DNA of 53,680 bases, from contig CAYONP010000032.1 of assembly GCA_964405335.1 (NCBI GenBank), forward strand, positions 1 through 53,680. The letters run 5' to 3'. Shown here piece by piece: positions 44,031 to 53,300 of the stretch. This DNA is from CAYONP01 sp964405335 (GTDB taxonomy: Bacteria; Armatimonadota; UBA10988). Positions within the stretch are counted from its first letter, which is position 1; every line of letters starts with the position of its first letter. A model generated the notes under the pieces. It ran no database searches and was not told where the DNA came from. It worked only from the letters and a program-made list of their open reading frames with translations. The translations under genes and the position numbers were made by a program.

Positions 44031-44765
44031 CTACGCCACGGTTCGGTACAGCGCCACCGCCACGGCGATCGCCACGTTGAGCGACTCGGCGCCCTCGCGC
44101 ATCGGCAGGTGGAGCCGCGGATAGGCCTGCCAGGCCGGTCTGGGGCCGTGCGCCTCGCTGCCGGCGACCAGGAGCAGTGGGTGGGGTAGGGCGACCTGAG
44201 TCAGCGGCCTGCCGCCGCGCGAATCGAGCACGACGACCTCGTGCGGCAGCTCGTACGGCGGGTCGCGGCGCAGCCACGGCACCCGCACCACCGCTCCGGC
44301 GCTGGCGCGGACCACTTTCGGGCTGAGCGGATCGGCGCAGCCGGCGGCAAGGAGCACGCCGGCGCCGACGGCATCGGCAGTGCGCAGCACGGTGCCGACG
44401 TTGCCCGGGTCCTGCACCCCGTCGAGGACGACGATGCGGTCGCAGGCGGCCACCTGGTCGAAGGCGACCACCGGCTGCCGCACCAGGGCGACGACCCCGT
44501 CGGGCTGGACCAGCTCGGTGGCCTCGGCAAGCAGCTCGGGGGCGACCTGCTCGACCCGCCCGCCGGCGGCGCGGACTCGCTCGGGCAGCGGCCCGTCGGC
44601 CTGGTCGGGGGTGATCAGCAGCGCCACCACGGCGGCGCCGTGGTCGAGCACGGTGGTCACGGCGCGGCGGCCGTCGACGCGGAAGAGGCCGGACTGCTCG
44701 CGCCCCTTGCGGCGGCTCAGGGCGCGAGCGGTGCGGAGCAGTTCGTTATGCCGGCTGCGCAGCAA
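44031..44765 (-). CDS. TrmH/SpoU-family RNA 2'-O-methyltransferase
   Basis: About 244 residues. SPOUT motifs: DGVQDPGNVGTVLRTADAVGAG (motif 1), LLVAGSEAHG (motif 2) and LPMREGAESLNVAIAVAVALY (motif 3). The enzyme methylates a ribose in rRNA or tRNA with SAM. The start is uncertain: I chose TTG at 44765, just before the LLRSRHNELLRTARAL helix, giving a 20-bp overlap with rplT; the frame is open to 44804. It is last in the thrS-infC-rpmI-rplT operon, a common neighbour of L20. Confidence 0.85.
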   Translation of the reverse strand: MLRSRHNELLRTARALSRRKGREQSGLFRVDGRRAVTTVLDHGAAVVALLITPDQADGPLPERVRAAGGRVEQVAPELLAEATELVQPDGVVALVRQPVVAFDQVAACDRIVVLDGVQDPGNVGTVLRTADAVGAGVLLAAGCADPLSPKVVRASAGAVVRVPWLRRDPPYELPHEVVVLDSRGGRPLTQVALPHPLLLVAGSEAHGPRPAWQAYPRLHLPMREGAESLNVAIAVAVALYRTVA

Positions 44766-45117
44766 CCTGCAAGGCCGATTTGGCGCGCTCGGCGACGGCG
44801 GCAAAGGCGGGCGGGTCGACTACCGCGAGGTAGGCCAGCGCCTTGCGGTCGAGGGCGATGCCGGCGGCCTTCAGGCCGGCGATGAAGTGGCTGTAGCTGA
44901 GCCCGTGGCTGCGTGCCGCGGCGTTGACCCGGATGATCCACAGCCGGCGCCGGTCGCGCCGCCGCTGCCGGCGGTCGCGGTAGGCATACTGCCCCGACTT
45001 CATGAGCTGCGTTTTGGCCGCGCGGTACTGCTTCGACTTGGCGCCCCAGTAGCCCTTGGCCTGCTGCAGGACTTTCTTTCGCCGCCGCGTGCCGACGACG
45101 CCTCGCTTGACTCGCAT
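44746..45117 (-). CDS. rplT: 50S ribosomal protein L20
   Basis: 123 residues. Standard L20 start MRVKRGVVGTRRRKKVLQQAKGYWG and LWIIRVNAAARSHGLSYS. It binds 23S rRNA early in 50S assembly and in several bacteria represses its own operon. GGAG lies upstream, 9 bp after the rpmI stop. Slightly extended C-terminus (ALQVAAQPA). Confidence 0.98.
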   Translation of the reverse strand: MRVKRGVVGTRRRKKVLQQAKGYWGAKSKQYRAAKTQLMKSGQYAYRDRRQRRRDRRRLWIIRVNAAARSHGLSYSHFIAGLKAAGIALDRKALAYLAVVDPPAFAAVAERAKSALQVAAQPA

Positions 45118-45126
45118 CGGGTGCTC

Positions 45127-45324
45127 CTACTCGCCGAGCATGCGACGAATGGCCTTCGCGTCGCCCGCGGCGACGGTTTCATGCTCGCCGAGCCGCCGCT
45201 TGCGGCTGCTCGACTTCTTGGTCAGCAGGTGGGCAAACCGCCCGCGCCGCCGCGTGATCTTCCCGCTACCGGTGACCTTGAAGCGCTTGGTCGCCGAACT
45301 CCGGGGCTTGCTCTTGTTGGCCAC
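45127..45324 (-). CDS. rpmI: 50S ribosomal protein L35
   Basis: 65 residues. Starts MANKSKPRSSATKRFKVTGSGK, the canonical L35 N-terminus. It lies between infC and rplT in the conserved order, 14 bp after the infC stop and 9 bp before rplT. Confidence 0.98.
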   Translation of the reverse strand: MANKSKPRSSATKRFKVTGSGKITRRRGRFAHLLTKKSSSRKRRLGEHETVAAGDAKAIRRMLGE

Positions 45325-45338
45325 GAGCTCTCTCTCCG

Positions 45339-46082
45339 TCAGTCGTCGTCGTCCGGCGCGGCGTCGCCCTCGTCGTCCGGCTCCGCCTCGCCGTCATCCT
45401 CGTCGATGTCCTCGTCGTCGTCGTCCTCGTCAAGGTCCTCGAGCTCGTCGACCGGCTCGGGCGGCAGCTCTTCGCCGGCCGCTTCGGCGGCTGCGCGCCG
45501 CTCCTCGCGGGCTTTCTCGGCCGCCTGCGCGGCGCGCAGAACCGCCGGCTTGGGGGCCAGCATCAGGTACATCTTGCGCCCGTCCATCGACGGCTGCTGC
45601 TCGATGTCGGCCACCTCGCCGACCGCCCCGGCGAGCTTGAGCAGGATCTCCTGCCCCAGCTCACGATGCGTGATCTCACGCCCGCGGAAGCGCACCTCGA
45701 CCCGCACCTTGTGGCCGTCGGTGATGAACGCCTCGGCCTTGCGGCGGGTCACGCCGAAGTCGTGCTCGTCGGTGCTCGGACGCAGCCGGAGCGCCTTGAC
45801 CTCGGCCGTCCGCTGCTTCTTCCGCTGCTCCCGCTCGCGCTGCTTCTGCTCGAACCGGTAACGACCCCAGTCCATGATCCGGCAGACCGGCGGGTCGGCG
45901 TCGGGTGCGACTTCGATCAGGTCGAGCCCGACGTCGCGCGCCGCTTCGATGGCGTCACGCAACGCCACCACGCCGGCCTGCTTGCCGTTCTCGTCGACCA
46001 GCCGCACCCGATAGGCGCGGATCTGCTCATTCCGCCGCAGGCGCTGTTCCGGCGCCTCGGGTATGAAATGCCGTCGTCTGAT
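45339..46082 (-). CDS. infC: Translation initiation factor IF-3 with acidic tail and ATC start
   Basis: About 247 residues. RRNEQIRAYRVRLVDENGKQ is the conserved IF-3 N-terminus. It lies upstream of every in-frame ATG or GTG except a GTG that would cut into it, so a non-standard start is needed. ATC at 46082-46080 fits best: GGGAG lies 9 nt upstream and the product starts RRRHFIPEAPEQRLRRNEQI. AUU/AUC starts are classic for infC and allow IF-3 to repress itself. IF-3 blocks premature subunit joining and checks start codons. The C-terminal ~60 residues are an unusual Asp/Glu-rich extension (DEDDDDEDIDEDDGE). Confidence 0.92.
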   Translation of the reverse strand: MRRRHFIPEAPEQRLRRNEQIRAYRVRLVDENGKQAGVVALRDAIEAARDVGLDLIEVAPDADPPVCRIMDWGRYRFEQKQREREQRKKQRTAEVKALRLRPSTDEHDFGVTRRKAEAFITDGHKVRVEVRFRGREITHRELGQEILLKLAGAVGEVADIEQQPSMDGRKMYLMLAPKPAVLRAAQAAEKAREERRAAAEAAGEELPPEPVDELEDLDEDDDDEDIDEDDGEAEPDDEGDAAPDDDD

Positions 46083-46095
46083 GGTCCTATGCTCC

Positions 46096-46110
46096 CAGCA
46101 CCTCGTGCTG
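46096..46110 (-). promoter_or_regulatory. Hairpin adjoining the infC ribosome site
   Basis: CAGCAC and GTGCTG (46096-46101 and 46105-46110) form a 6-bp stem with a 3-nt loop. The stem directly touches the GGGAG ribosome site at 46092-46096, in the 41-bp gap between thrS and infC, so it may modulate infC translation. Confidence 0.4.
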
Positions 46111-46123
46111 CCGGTATTCTACA

Positions 46124-48049
46124 CTACAGCGGCGGAAACGCCGCCTCCTCCGCCAACTTCGCGACGAACCCCGCGAACGCCATCGCGCCCAGATCGCTCA
46201 TCCCACGCCGGCGCACCGAGACCTGACCCGAGCCGACCTCGCGATCACCACAGATCAGCATGTACGGGATCTTCCGCGCCTCGGCCGCGGCGACCTTGGC
46301 GCTCATCCGCTCGTCCGAGTCGTCGACCGTGACCCGGTAGCCGGCGGCCGCCAGCTCGCCGGCCCGCTCACTGGCGTAGTCGACATGCCGCGCGGCGATC
46401 GGGATCAGGCGCACCTGCTCGGGCGCCAGCCAGGCGGGGAACGCGCCCCCGGTGTGCTCGATCAGAATGCCCATGAACCGCTCGAGGCTGCCCAGCAGCG
46501 CGCGGTGGATCATTACCGGCCGCTCGCGCCGGTCCTCGGCGGTGATGTACTCGAGGCCGAACCGCTCGGGCATGTTGAAGTCGAGCTGGCAGGTGCCCAA
46601 TTGATGCCGCCGGCCCAGCGCATCGGCGACCATGAAGTCGATCTTGGGGCCATAGAACGCCCCCTCGCCGGCGGCCAGCCGGTAGGCGGTGTCGCGGTGC
46701 TCGAGCGACTCGCGCAGCAGCCGTTCGGCCAGCGCCCACATCTTGTCGCTGCCGACCGACTTCTCCGGCCGGGTGGCGAAGTCGATCTGCACGTCGGTGA
46801 AGCCGAACAGCTCGTAGACCTCGCTCAGCATGGCCACGAAGGCGTGGACCTCGGCCTCGACCTGGTCGGGCCGGCAGAAGATGTGGGCGTCGTCCTGGGC
46901 GAAGCTGCGCACGCGGGTCAGGCCGGCGGTGACGCCGCTCGGCTCGTAGCGGTGCAGCCGGCCGAAGTCGGCATACCGGATGGGCAGGTCGCGGTAGCTG
47001 TGCCGCCCCGCGGCGTACATCAGCGCGTGGCTGGGGCAGTTCATCGGCTTGACCGCGTGGGTCTGGCCCTCGAACTCGACGAAGTACATGTTCTCGCGGT
47101 AGGCGTCCCAGTGGCCCGACTGCCGCCACAGCTCGGCCAGCAGCACCTGCGGGGTGATCACCTCGTCGTAGCCGTACTTGCGGTAGCGGCTGCGAATCAG
47201 GTCGACCAGCAGGTTGTAGATTGTCGCCCCGGCGGGGAAGAAGAACGGGCAGGCCGGCGCCATGTCGCTGAACCAGACCAGGTCGAGCTCGCGCCCGAGC
47301 CGGCGATGGTCGCGCCGCTCGGCCTCGGCGCGGAGTTCGAGCCACCCGTCGAGCTGCTTCTGCTCGGGAAACGAGGTGCCATAGATGCGCTGCAGCATCC
47401 GGTTGTTGCTCTCGCCGCGCCAGTAGGCGCCGCTCGAGGCGAGCAGCTTGACCGCGCCGATGCGACCGGTCGAGGGCAGGTGGGCCGGGCCGCGGCAAAG
47501 GTCGACCCAGGCGTCGCCGTTCCAGTAGACGGTGACCGCCTCGCCGTCGGGGATCTCGTCCAGGATCTCGAGCTTGTAGGGCTCGCCACGGGCGGCGAAC
47601 AGCTCGCGCGCCTGGTCGCGGCTCAGCTCCTCGCGGCGGAACGGCTGATCTTCGGCGATCACCCTGGCCATCTCGGCCTCGATGGCGGCCAGGTCGTCGG
47701 GTCCAAACGGCTCGGGCACGTCGAAGTCGTAGTAGAACCGCCCGTCATCGAGCGCCGGGCCGATGGTCACCTTGGCCTCGGGAAACAGCCGCTGCACGGC
47801 CTGCGCCATGACGTGCGCGGTGCTGTGGCGGTAGACGCGCTGCCCCTCGGCGTCGGCCCAGGTGACAAAGCGCACGGCGGCATCGCGGTCGAGGCAGGCG
47901 CTCAGGTCGCGCAGCTCGCCGTCGACCTCGGCGGCGAGCGCGGCGCGGGCGAGTCGCGGCCCGATGGCCTCGGCCACCGTCGTCAACGAGACTCCCGGGG
48001 CGAAGGCAAGCTGGGAGCCGTCGGGCAGAGCGACGTTGAGTTCAGCCAT
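46124..48049 (-). CDS. thrS: Threonyl-tRNA synthetase
   Basis: 641 residues, full length. TGS domain at about 1-60, editing domain with the HSTAHV-type motif (YRHSTAHVMAQAVQ near 80) and GRFYYDF, and a class II core with zinc Cys in VKPMNCPSHALMY, HRYEPSG and RPVMIHRALLGSLERFMGILIEH, then an anticodon-binding domain (VRLIPIAARHVDYA). It charges tRNA-Thr and proofreads serine. ATG 48049 follows GGAGGAG; the frame to 48085 is leader. A promoter, a possible Thr leader peptide and an attenuator hairpin lie upstream. Confidence 0.97.
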   Translation of the reverse strand: MAELNVALPDGSQLAFAPGVSLTTVAEAIGPRLARAALAAEVDGELRDLSACLDRDAAVRFVTWADAEGQRVYRHSTAHVMAQAVQRLFPEAKVTIGPALDDGRFYYDFDVPEPFGPDDLAAIEAEMARVIAEDQPFRREELSRDQARELFAARGEPYKLEILDEIPDGEAVTVYWNGDAWVDLCRGPAHLPSTGRIGAVKLLASSGAYWRGESNNRMLQRIYGTSFPEQKQLDGWLELRAEAERRDHRRLGRELDLVWFSDMAPACPFFFPAGATIYNLLVDLIRSRYRKYGYDEVITPQVLLAELWRQSGHWDAYRENMYFVEFEGQTHAVKPMNCPSHALMYAAGRHSYRDLPIRYADFGRLHRYEPSGVTAGLTRVRSFAQDDAHIFCRPDQVEAEVHAFVAMLSEVYELFGFTDVQIDFATRPEKSVGSDKMWALAERLLRESLEHRDTAYRLAAGEGAFYGPKIDFMVADALGRRHQLGTCQLDFNMPERFGLEYITAEDRRERPVMIHRALLGSLERFMGILIEHTGGAFPAWLAPEQVRLIPIAARHVDYASERAGELAAAGYRVTVDDSDERMSAKVAAAEARKIPYMLICGDREVGSGQVSVRRRGMSDLGAMAFAGFVAKLAEEAAFPPL

Positions 48050-48084
48050 GATTCTCCTCCTTTCCGGGTCTCGCAGTGACAGCA

Positions 48085-48113
48085 AAGCCTCTGCGCGGCA
48101 GCGCCAGAGGCTT
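48085..48113 (-). promoter_or_regulatory. Attenuator-like hairpin in the thrS leader
   Basis: AAGCCTCTG and its complement (48085-48093 / 48105-48113) pair over 9 bp, followed on the minus strand by TGCTGTC. The 5' arm (AAGCC on the minus strand) can also pair with GGCTT at the end of the leader peptide (48139-48143), giving a possible antiterminator. It lies 35 nt before the ATG. Confidence 0.45.
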
Positions 48114-48137
48114 CGGCGGGCTGGTTACCAGACGGCG

Positions 48138-48161
48138 TCAAGCCGTAACGGTCTTGGCCAC
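48138..48161 (-). CDS. Possible threonine leader peptide of thrS
   Basis: An eight-codon frame GTG-GCC-AAG-ACC-GTT-ACG-GCT-TGA would encode MAKTVTA, with two Thr codons in seven. GGAGG lies 5 nt upstream (48171-48167). It sits between the predicted transcription start (about 48210) and the attenuator-like hairpin, the arrangement of amino-acid leader peptides. It is very short and only two codons are Thr, so the call is tentative. Confidence 0.4.
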   Translation of the reverse strand: MAKTVTA

Positions 48162-48216
48162 GCACTCCTCCACAGGTCATGCCAAACGTTCGCCGGCCGG
48201 GCCGTCGAACCGCGTC

Positions 48217-48245
48217 ACGATACCACAACCGGCTCGCTCTGTAAA
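48217..48245 (-). promoter_or_regulatory. sigma70-type promoter of the thrS operon
   Basis: TTTACA (48245-48240), 17 bp, TATCGT (48222-48217) on the minus strand. Expected start near 48210, leaving a ~160-nt leader before thrS. Confidence 0.75.
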
Positions 48246-48318
48246 CGGCCGCGCGCGCGAATCGCCGGCCGCCGGGGCGGGGTGGGGCGGCGCGGTGCGA
48301 TTCGCGCCGCTGCGAAGC

Positions 48319-48347
48319 TTGTCAGACCGCGCCTGGTGCGCTATCCT
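48319..48347 (+). promoter_or_regulatory. sigma70-type promoter of the winged-helix protein gene
   Basis: TTGTCA (48319-48324), 17 bp, TATCCT (48342-48347). Expected start near 48354. It is divergent from the thrS promoter. 48246-48318 between them shows no gene. Confidence 0.75.
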
Positions 48348-48373
48348 GGATAGGTTCTGTCCCTGCCCGAACG

Positions 48374-50260
48374 ATGAGGGAGCGAGTTTTGGACCAGACC
48401 GTCCTGCAGGACCGGGCGCGTGAGTATCTCGACACGCTGATGGCCGACTACGTGATGGTCAGCGGCGCGGCGGTCAAGACCGCCGACATGGCGCGCGAGG
48501 TGGGCGACAAGGTCGGCGCCAGCGCCCGCCTGGTGCGCAACGAGCTGAGCCGTTCGCCGCGCCTGACCCTGGTCGACCGCCGGTGGGACCTGCGCGCCCG
48601 CCACGACGGGCTGCGCCGCAGCGTCGACGGCTCGCTGCAGGCGGTGCTCGGTCAGGCCGGCAAGCCGCTCTCGCTGATGCGCCTCGCCGGCGAGCTGTCG
48701 TTGCGCCGCCAGCGACCGCGCGAGGGTCTGGTGCGGTTGATCGACACCCTGGCGGCCAGCCGGGCAACCTACTTCCGTACCGCTGGTGGCCTGGTCGGCC
48801 TGCGTGCCTGGCTGCTCGAGGTGGCGCCCGAGGACGACGACGAGGCGATCCGCCGGCACAACTTCTTCGGCGTCGCGATCGACTTCGCGGCGGTGCTCGA
48901 ATCGCTCGACATGGCCAGCGCCAAGGCGGCCGACACGGCGCTCGACGGTCTGGTCGCGCTGGTCGAGTCGGCCCACACGCCGCTGTCCAGCCGGCTGCTG
49001 CTCTATGCTCTGTGGGTCGCGCGGGGAGGCGGGTTCGACCCGCAGGAGGTCTTCTGCGCCGCGCTCGAAGACGAGCGCGCGGCACTGGTGCCCGGTCCGG
49101 CGTTCGCCACGCCGGCCTATCTGGCCGAGCTGAACGCGGCGATTCAGGGCCTCAGTGAGCAGCACGATGCCGACGGCGCCACCGCCGAGGCGGTGGTCGA
49201 CATCCATGAGATCCTCGAGGCCGACGCGGGCAGCATCGAGGAGTTCAGCCTGTCGCACGACGACATCGGTGAGCTGCAGCGGATCATCCAGGAGGCCGGC
49301 ACGGCGATGCCGCTCGGCGGCCTGGTTTCCGACGTGTTCGAGCTGTTCCCCGGCGACATGCAGTACATCGCCGCGGTGCGCAGCGTCTCGGATGCGCTGC
49401 GCGGCGACGACCGCTTTGTCGAACTGCCCGACAGCCGCTGGCACCTGCGCGTGCTGCTGCCGCCGACGCTCTTCCGCGTGCCGGTCACGCTGCAGCTCTC
49501 GCCGGTGGTGGTCACCTCGCTGACCGACGAGAAGGTCGACGCCGCGCTGCAGGACGGCGGGCTCGAGGGCGGGCTCGAATGGGAGGTCCGCGCGCCCGAC
49601 CTGGAAGACATCGGCGAGGAGGACGAGGTGCCGGCCCTGCGCGCTGGCCTGCAGTTGGCCGCGCGCCAGCGCTTCGTGACCACCTACCGGCACTTCGTCT
49701 CGGGCACCACCAAGGTGCGCAAGATCGACCGCGGCGTGTTCCCGACCACGCCGCCGATCCGGCCGCTGACGCTGATCGACAAGCCCAGCGGCGAGCGCTT
49801 CGAGCTGTGGCTGAACAACGAGACCGGCCTGCTCTGCGGGCTGGACGAGTGGTTCAAGGGCCGCCTCCAGCCGACCGGGCAGGTGTTCTACATCGAACAC
49901 GACGCCGAGCACGATGTCTGGTACGGCGAGGTCGACCCGGAGCCCGATCCGATGCTGCTCATCCCGCAGCCGCAACTCGACGAGCTGCTTCGCCTGCGGG
50001 TCAAGGTCGAGCACGCCCAGGAGACCTCGGTGCTCGACATCATGCGGCAACTGATGGAGCACCACACCGGCGGGGTCACCTTCCGCCGGCTCTACACCGA
50101 GTGCAACATCGTCCGCCGGGTGGCCAAGCGGGTGATCGCCGGCAACTTGTCCAGCTATCCGATGTTCCGCCTGAGCGAGGACGAGACGCGCTGGCTGTTC
50201 GACGAGCGGCGGGCTAGCCGCCCACGTGACCCCGAGAAGAAGCCGTTCGTGATCGACTGA
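48374..50260 (+). CDS. Large protein with several winged-helix (HARE-HTH-like) domains, function unknown
   Basis: 628 residues from ATG 48374; TTG 48389, with GGGAG 6 nt upstream, is an equal candidate. At least three winged-helix-like repeats are visible. One is at about 12-75, ending LVDRRWDLRARH. One is at about 80-150, ending GGLVGLRAWLLEV. One is at about 300-365, ending DRFVELPDSRWHLRVLLP, close to the HARE-HTH pattern of RNA polymerase delta. A fourth may lie at about 555-610. The regions between are rich in acidic residues. No catalytic motif, signal peptide or membrane segment is seen. It could be a nucleoid or transcription-associated factor. Own promoter; 85 bp before the HEAT gene. 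Confidence 0.7.
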   Translation: MRERVLDQTVLQDRAREYLDTLMADYVMVSGAAVKTADMAREVGDKVGASARLVRNELSRSPRLTLVDRRWDLRARHDGLRRSVDGSLQAVLGQAGKPLSLMRLAGELSLRRQRPREGLVRLIDTLAASRATYFRTAGGLVGLRAWLLEVAPEDDDEAIRRHNFFGVAIDFAAVLESLDMASAKAADTALDGLVALVESAHTPLSSRLLLYALWVARGGGFDPQEVFCAALEDERAALVPGPAFATPAYLAELNAAIQGLSEQHDADGATAEAVVDIHEILEADAGSIEEFSLSHDDIGELQRIIQEAGTAMPLGGLVSDVFELFPGDMQYIAAVRSVSDALRGDDRFVELPDSRWHLRVLLPPTLFRVPVTLQLSPVVVTSLTDEKVDAALQDGGLEGGLEWEVRAPDLEDIGEEDEVPALRAGLQLAARQRFVTTYRHFVSGTTKVRKIDRGVFPTTPPIRPLTLIDKPSGERFELWLNNETGLLCGLDEWFKGRLQPTGQVFYIEHDAEHDVWYGEVDPEPDPMLLIPQPQLDELLRLRVKVEHAQETSVLDIMRQLMEHHTGGVTFRRLYTECNIVRRVAKRVIAGNLSSYPMFRLSEDETRWLFDERRASRPRDPEKKPFVID

Positions 50261-50345
50261 GCCGACCGGCGGAGGAGGGCGGTCGCGGCCGGCGAACTGG
50301 CCTCGCGACGGCGCGCAGGCGGCGCGCGCCGGAGGAACCAAGACG

Positions 50346-53300
50346 GTGGTCAAAGGCTGGCGGATCCTCTTCTACACGCTGATCGGGCTGGCGGTGGGGT
50401 GCATCACCTTCATCACCGTCAAGTACATTCTGACCGAGCGGCTGGTCAAGAACACCGGCGATGCCGAGCCCGAGGTGCGTCGGGCCGCGGCGCTGCGCGT
50501 GATGCAGCCGTTTCTCTCGCGCGACGAAGACAAGCCGATCGAGTTCCTCGCCCGGCAGCCGCAGACCGTCCGCGACAACGTCGTCTGGTCGCTCGAGGCG
50601 CTGCTGACCGAAGGCCACGCCAAGGCCGACGAGGCGGTACTCTGGCTGGTCCGCATCGCCCGCGACCTGTCCGGCCCGATCCCCGGCGGCGACGCCGAAT
50701 CCGATGCCGCGCGCCTAGCCGTCATGCGCCTTGGCCAACAGGCGGTCGAGCCGCTGATCGAAACGCTGGCCGAGACCACCGAGCGGACGCTCGAGCGCGA
50801 CAAGTATGCCAACCGGCGCAAGGTGGCCGCGCGACTGCTCGGCATCATCGGCGACGAGCGCGCCGTCGAACCGCTGATCGCCGCGCTGCGCGATGACTAC
50901 TCCGAGGTCCGGCAGCAGGCGGCCGCGGCGCTGGCGCGGATCGACACGCCGGCGGCGAACGAGGCGCTCGACGGTTATCTCGAGCCGCTGCTGGCGGTGC
51001 TCGAAGGCCGCTACATGTGCTGGATCCGCGCCGACTCCGAGGGCCGCGTGCGCCGCGACCTCGAGCGCGACGATCTGATCTACGGCCCGTTCTACATCCA
51101 GGTCAAGCCGCAGAACCTGGCTACCGAAGAGGATTTGCAGCGGCAGCGCGACTCGGCCGAGCGGATCCTCGAAGCCGAAGCCGCCCGCGCCGCGCTGACC
51201 AAGCAGCGGATGCAGGAGGGCCGGCACGGCAAGGTGATCAAGCCGAACAAGAAAGATCCGCCCAACCTGCAGGTGACCGCCGTCCGGCTGATGCGCTACA
51301 CCGAGGGCGACGAGCAACTCGTGGTCGCCGACCCGGCGGCGCGGACGACCGCGCTGGACGTGGTCGAGGGCGAGCCGATCAGCATCGAGGTCGATGTCCA
51401 GAACGTCGGTCCGGGCGATGTGGTCAACGACTTCTTCGTCACCCTCTATGCCGCCAGCCCGCGGCCGCGCAGCAACATCGACCGGCCGACCGAGGGCGAG
51501 TTCGAGGGCGAGCCGGCGCGCGACCGCCGCGCACTCTCGGGCACCGCCGACGCGCGCCATGTGCGCACGCTGTACGCTCAGGACCGGGCGGAGACACCGG
51601 ACGACGACACCCGCGCCACGCTGGTCTTGACCAAGCAGTTCAACACCGTCGAGGCCGACCGTATCGACGCCCTCGAGCGGCTCATGGCGGTCGGCCACGA
51701 GAGCTGCATCGCGGCCCTCGGCCAGGCGCTCGACGACCCGTCGTATACGGTCCGCCAACAAGCCACGCTCGCCCTCGCGGTTATTCTCGACGCACGTCGT
51801 ACGAGCGGCGAAGCGAAGGAGCGGATTGTCCGGCTGCTGATCGAGAAGGGGGTCACCTCCGACGATCCGGTGGTGCGCTACCATGCGGTCGACGCGCTTG
51901 AGGCGAGTGATGATGCGGCCACCGTGGCGACGCTGGCGGCGCTGCTGCTGAACGACACCAACCAGACGGTCCGCCTGGCGGCGACCCGGGCGCTGGCCGG
52001 CCGGGCCGAGGCCGACCGCGAGCCGATGCTGCCGGCGCTGGTGGCCAGCGATCCCGAGGTGAGGCTGGTCGCACCGCGGTTGTTCCAGAACGAGGGCGAC
52101 GAGGAGATTGCCGTCCGGCTGCTGTTCAGCCCCGATCCGGCGGTGCCGGGCGAGGTGCTGCGCAGCGCCAATCGGCTGCTTGGTTCCGAGCATCTCATCG
52201 CGGCGATGCAGTTGCCCGACCCGCGGGTCCGCGCCGCGGCGGCGCGCTTGCTGGCCGCCCGGCGTGACCCCGCGGCGCAGGAGGCGCTGTTGCGGGCGCT
52301 GAGCGACGTCGATGGCAAGGTCCGGGCCGCCGCCGCGCGGGGCTTGGGGTACCTGCTAGCCGACTCGTCCGAACCGTCGCGCGAGGTCATCGCGGCGCTG
52401 GCGCAGGTGATCGAGGACGAGGCGGGCGACTATGTCGGCGTGGCCGCCGACGACGAGCCTGAGGACTCGGCAACGGCGGTAACCACCGATAAGCAGAGCC
52501 GGGCCGCGGCCACCGAGGCGCTGGTCGGCCTGCGCAACTTGAAGGAGATCCCGGAGGCCCGGGCGGCGGTCCTCGACGCGCTGGAGGACAAGCATCCCGA
52601 CGTGCTGGCGGCGGTCATCCCGGCGGTGGCGCGTGGCGATCTGGGCAACCGGAGTGAGCGGCTGATCGCGGTGATCAAGGACGTGCTGGTGCCGGCCCGG
52701 GTGCGCCAGGCGGCCGAGCTGGCGATGTGGGCGTCGGGCTGCAACGATGAGGATTCGCTCGACGCGCTGGTCGGCCTGCTGAACGATCCGAACGAGGCGG
52801 TGAAGACCGCCGCGGCGGTGTCGCTGATCGGCCTGGGCGACAAGCGCGGTCAGAAGGTGCTGCGCGACCAGATCACGTCCAAGGTGCCCGAGGTCCGGCG
52901 CGAGGCGGCGAAGCTGATGGCCACGCTGCCGCAGGCCGATGTGGACAAGATCCGCGGGCTGAAGGACGAAGACCGCGACGGCATGGGCATCCTGTTCGAG
53001 GATCTCTACCGCGAGGGCTCGCTGGCGGTCAACTTCCGCTTCCTCTGCGGGGCGATGATCTTCCTCGACGACCATCGTGCCGACACAGCGGCGCTGATGG
53101 GCGGCAAGGCGACCGATCCGCACCCGGTGCTCCGCGCGGCGGCGGTGACCGTACTGGCCGGCATCGGCGACGAGCGCGCCGGTGACCTGGTCCGTCACAT
53201 GCTCGACGACGAGAGCGAGTTCGTCCGCGCGGCGGCGGCCGACGCGGCGGCGGTGCTCCGGCTCGACGACGTGCGGCCCAAGCTGCGCGCGCTGTCGTCG

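Noticed and set aside
48050..48210. T-box riboswitch in the thrS leader
   Set aside because: No T-box sequence (AGGGTGGNACCGCG) and no specifier stem could be found; a peptide attenuator fits better, still tentatively.
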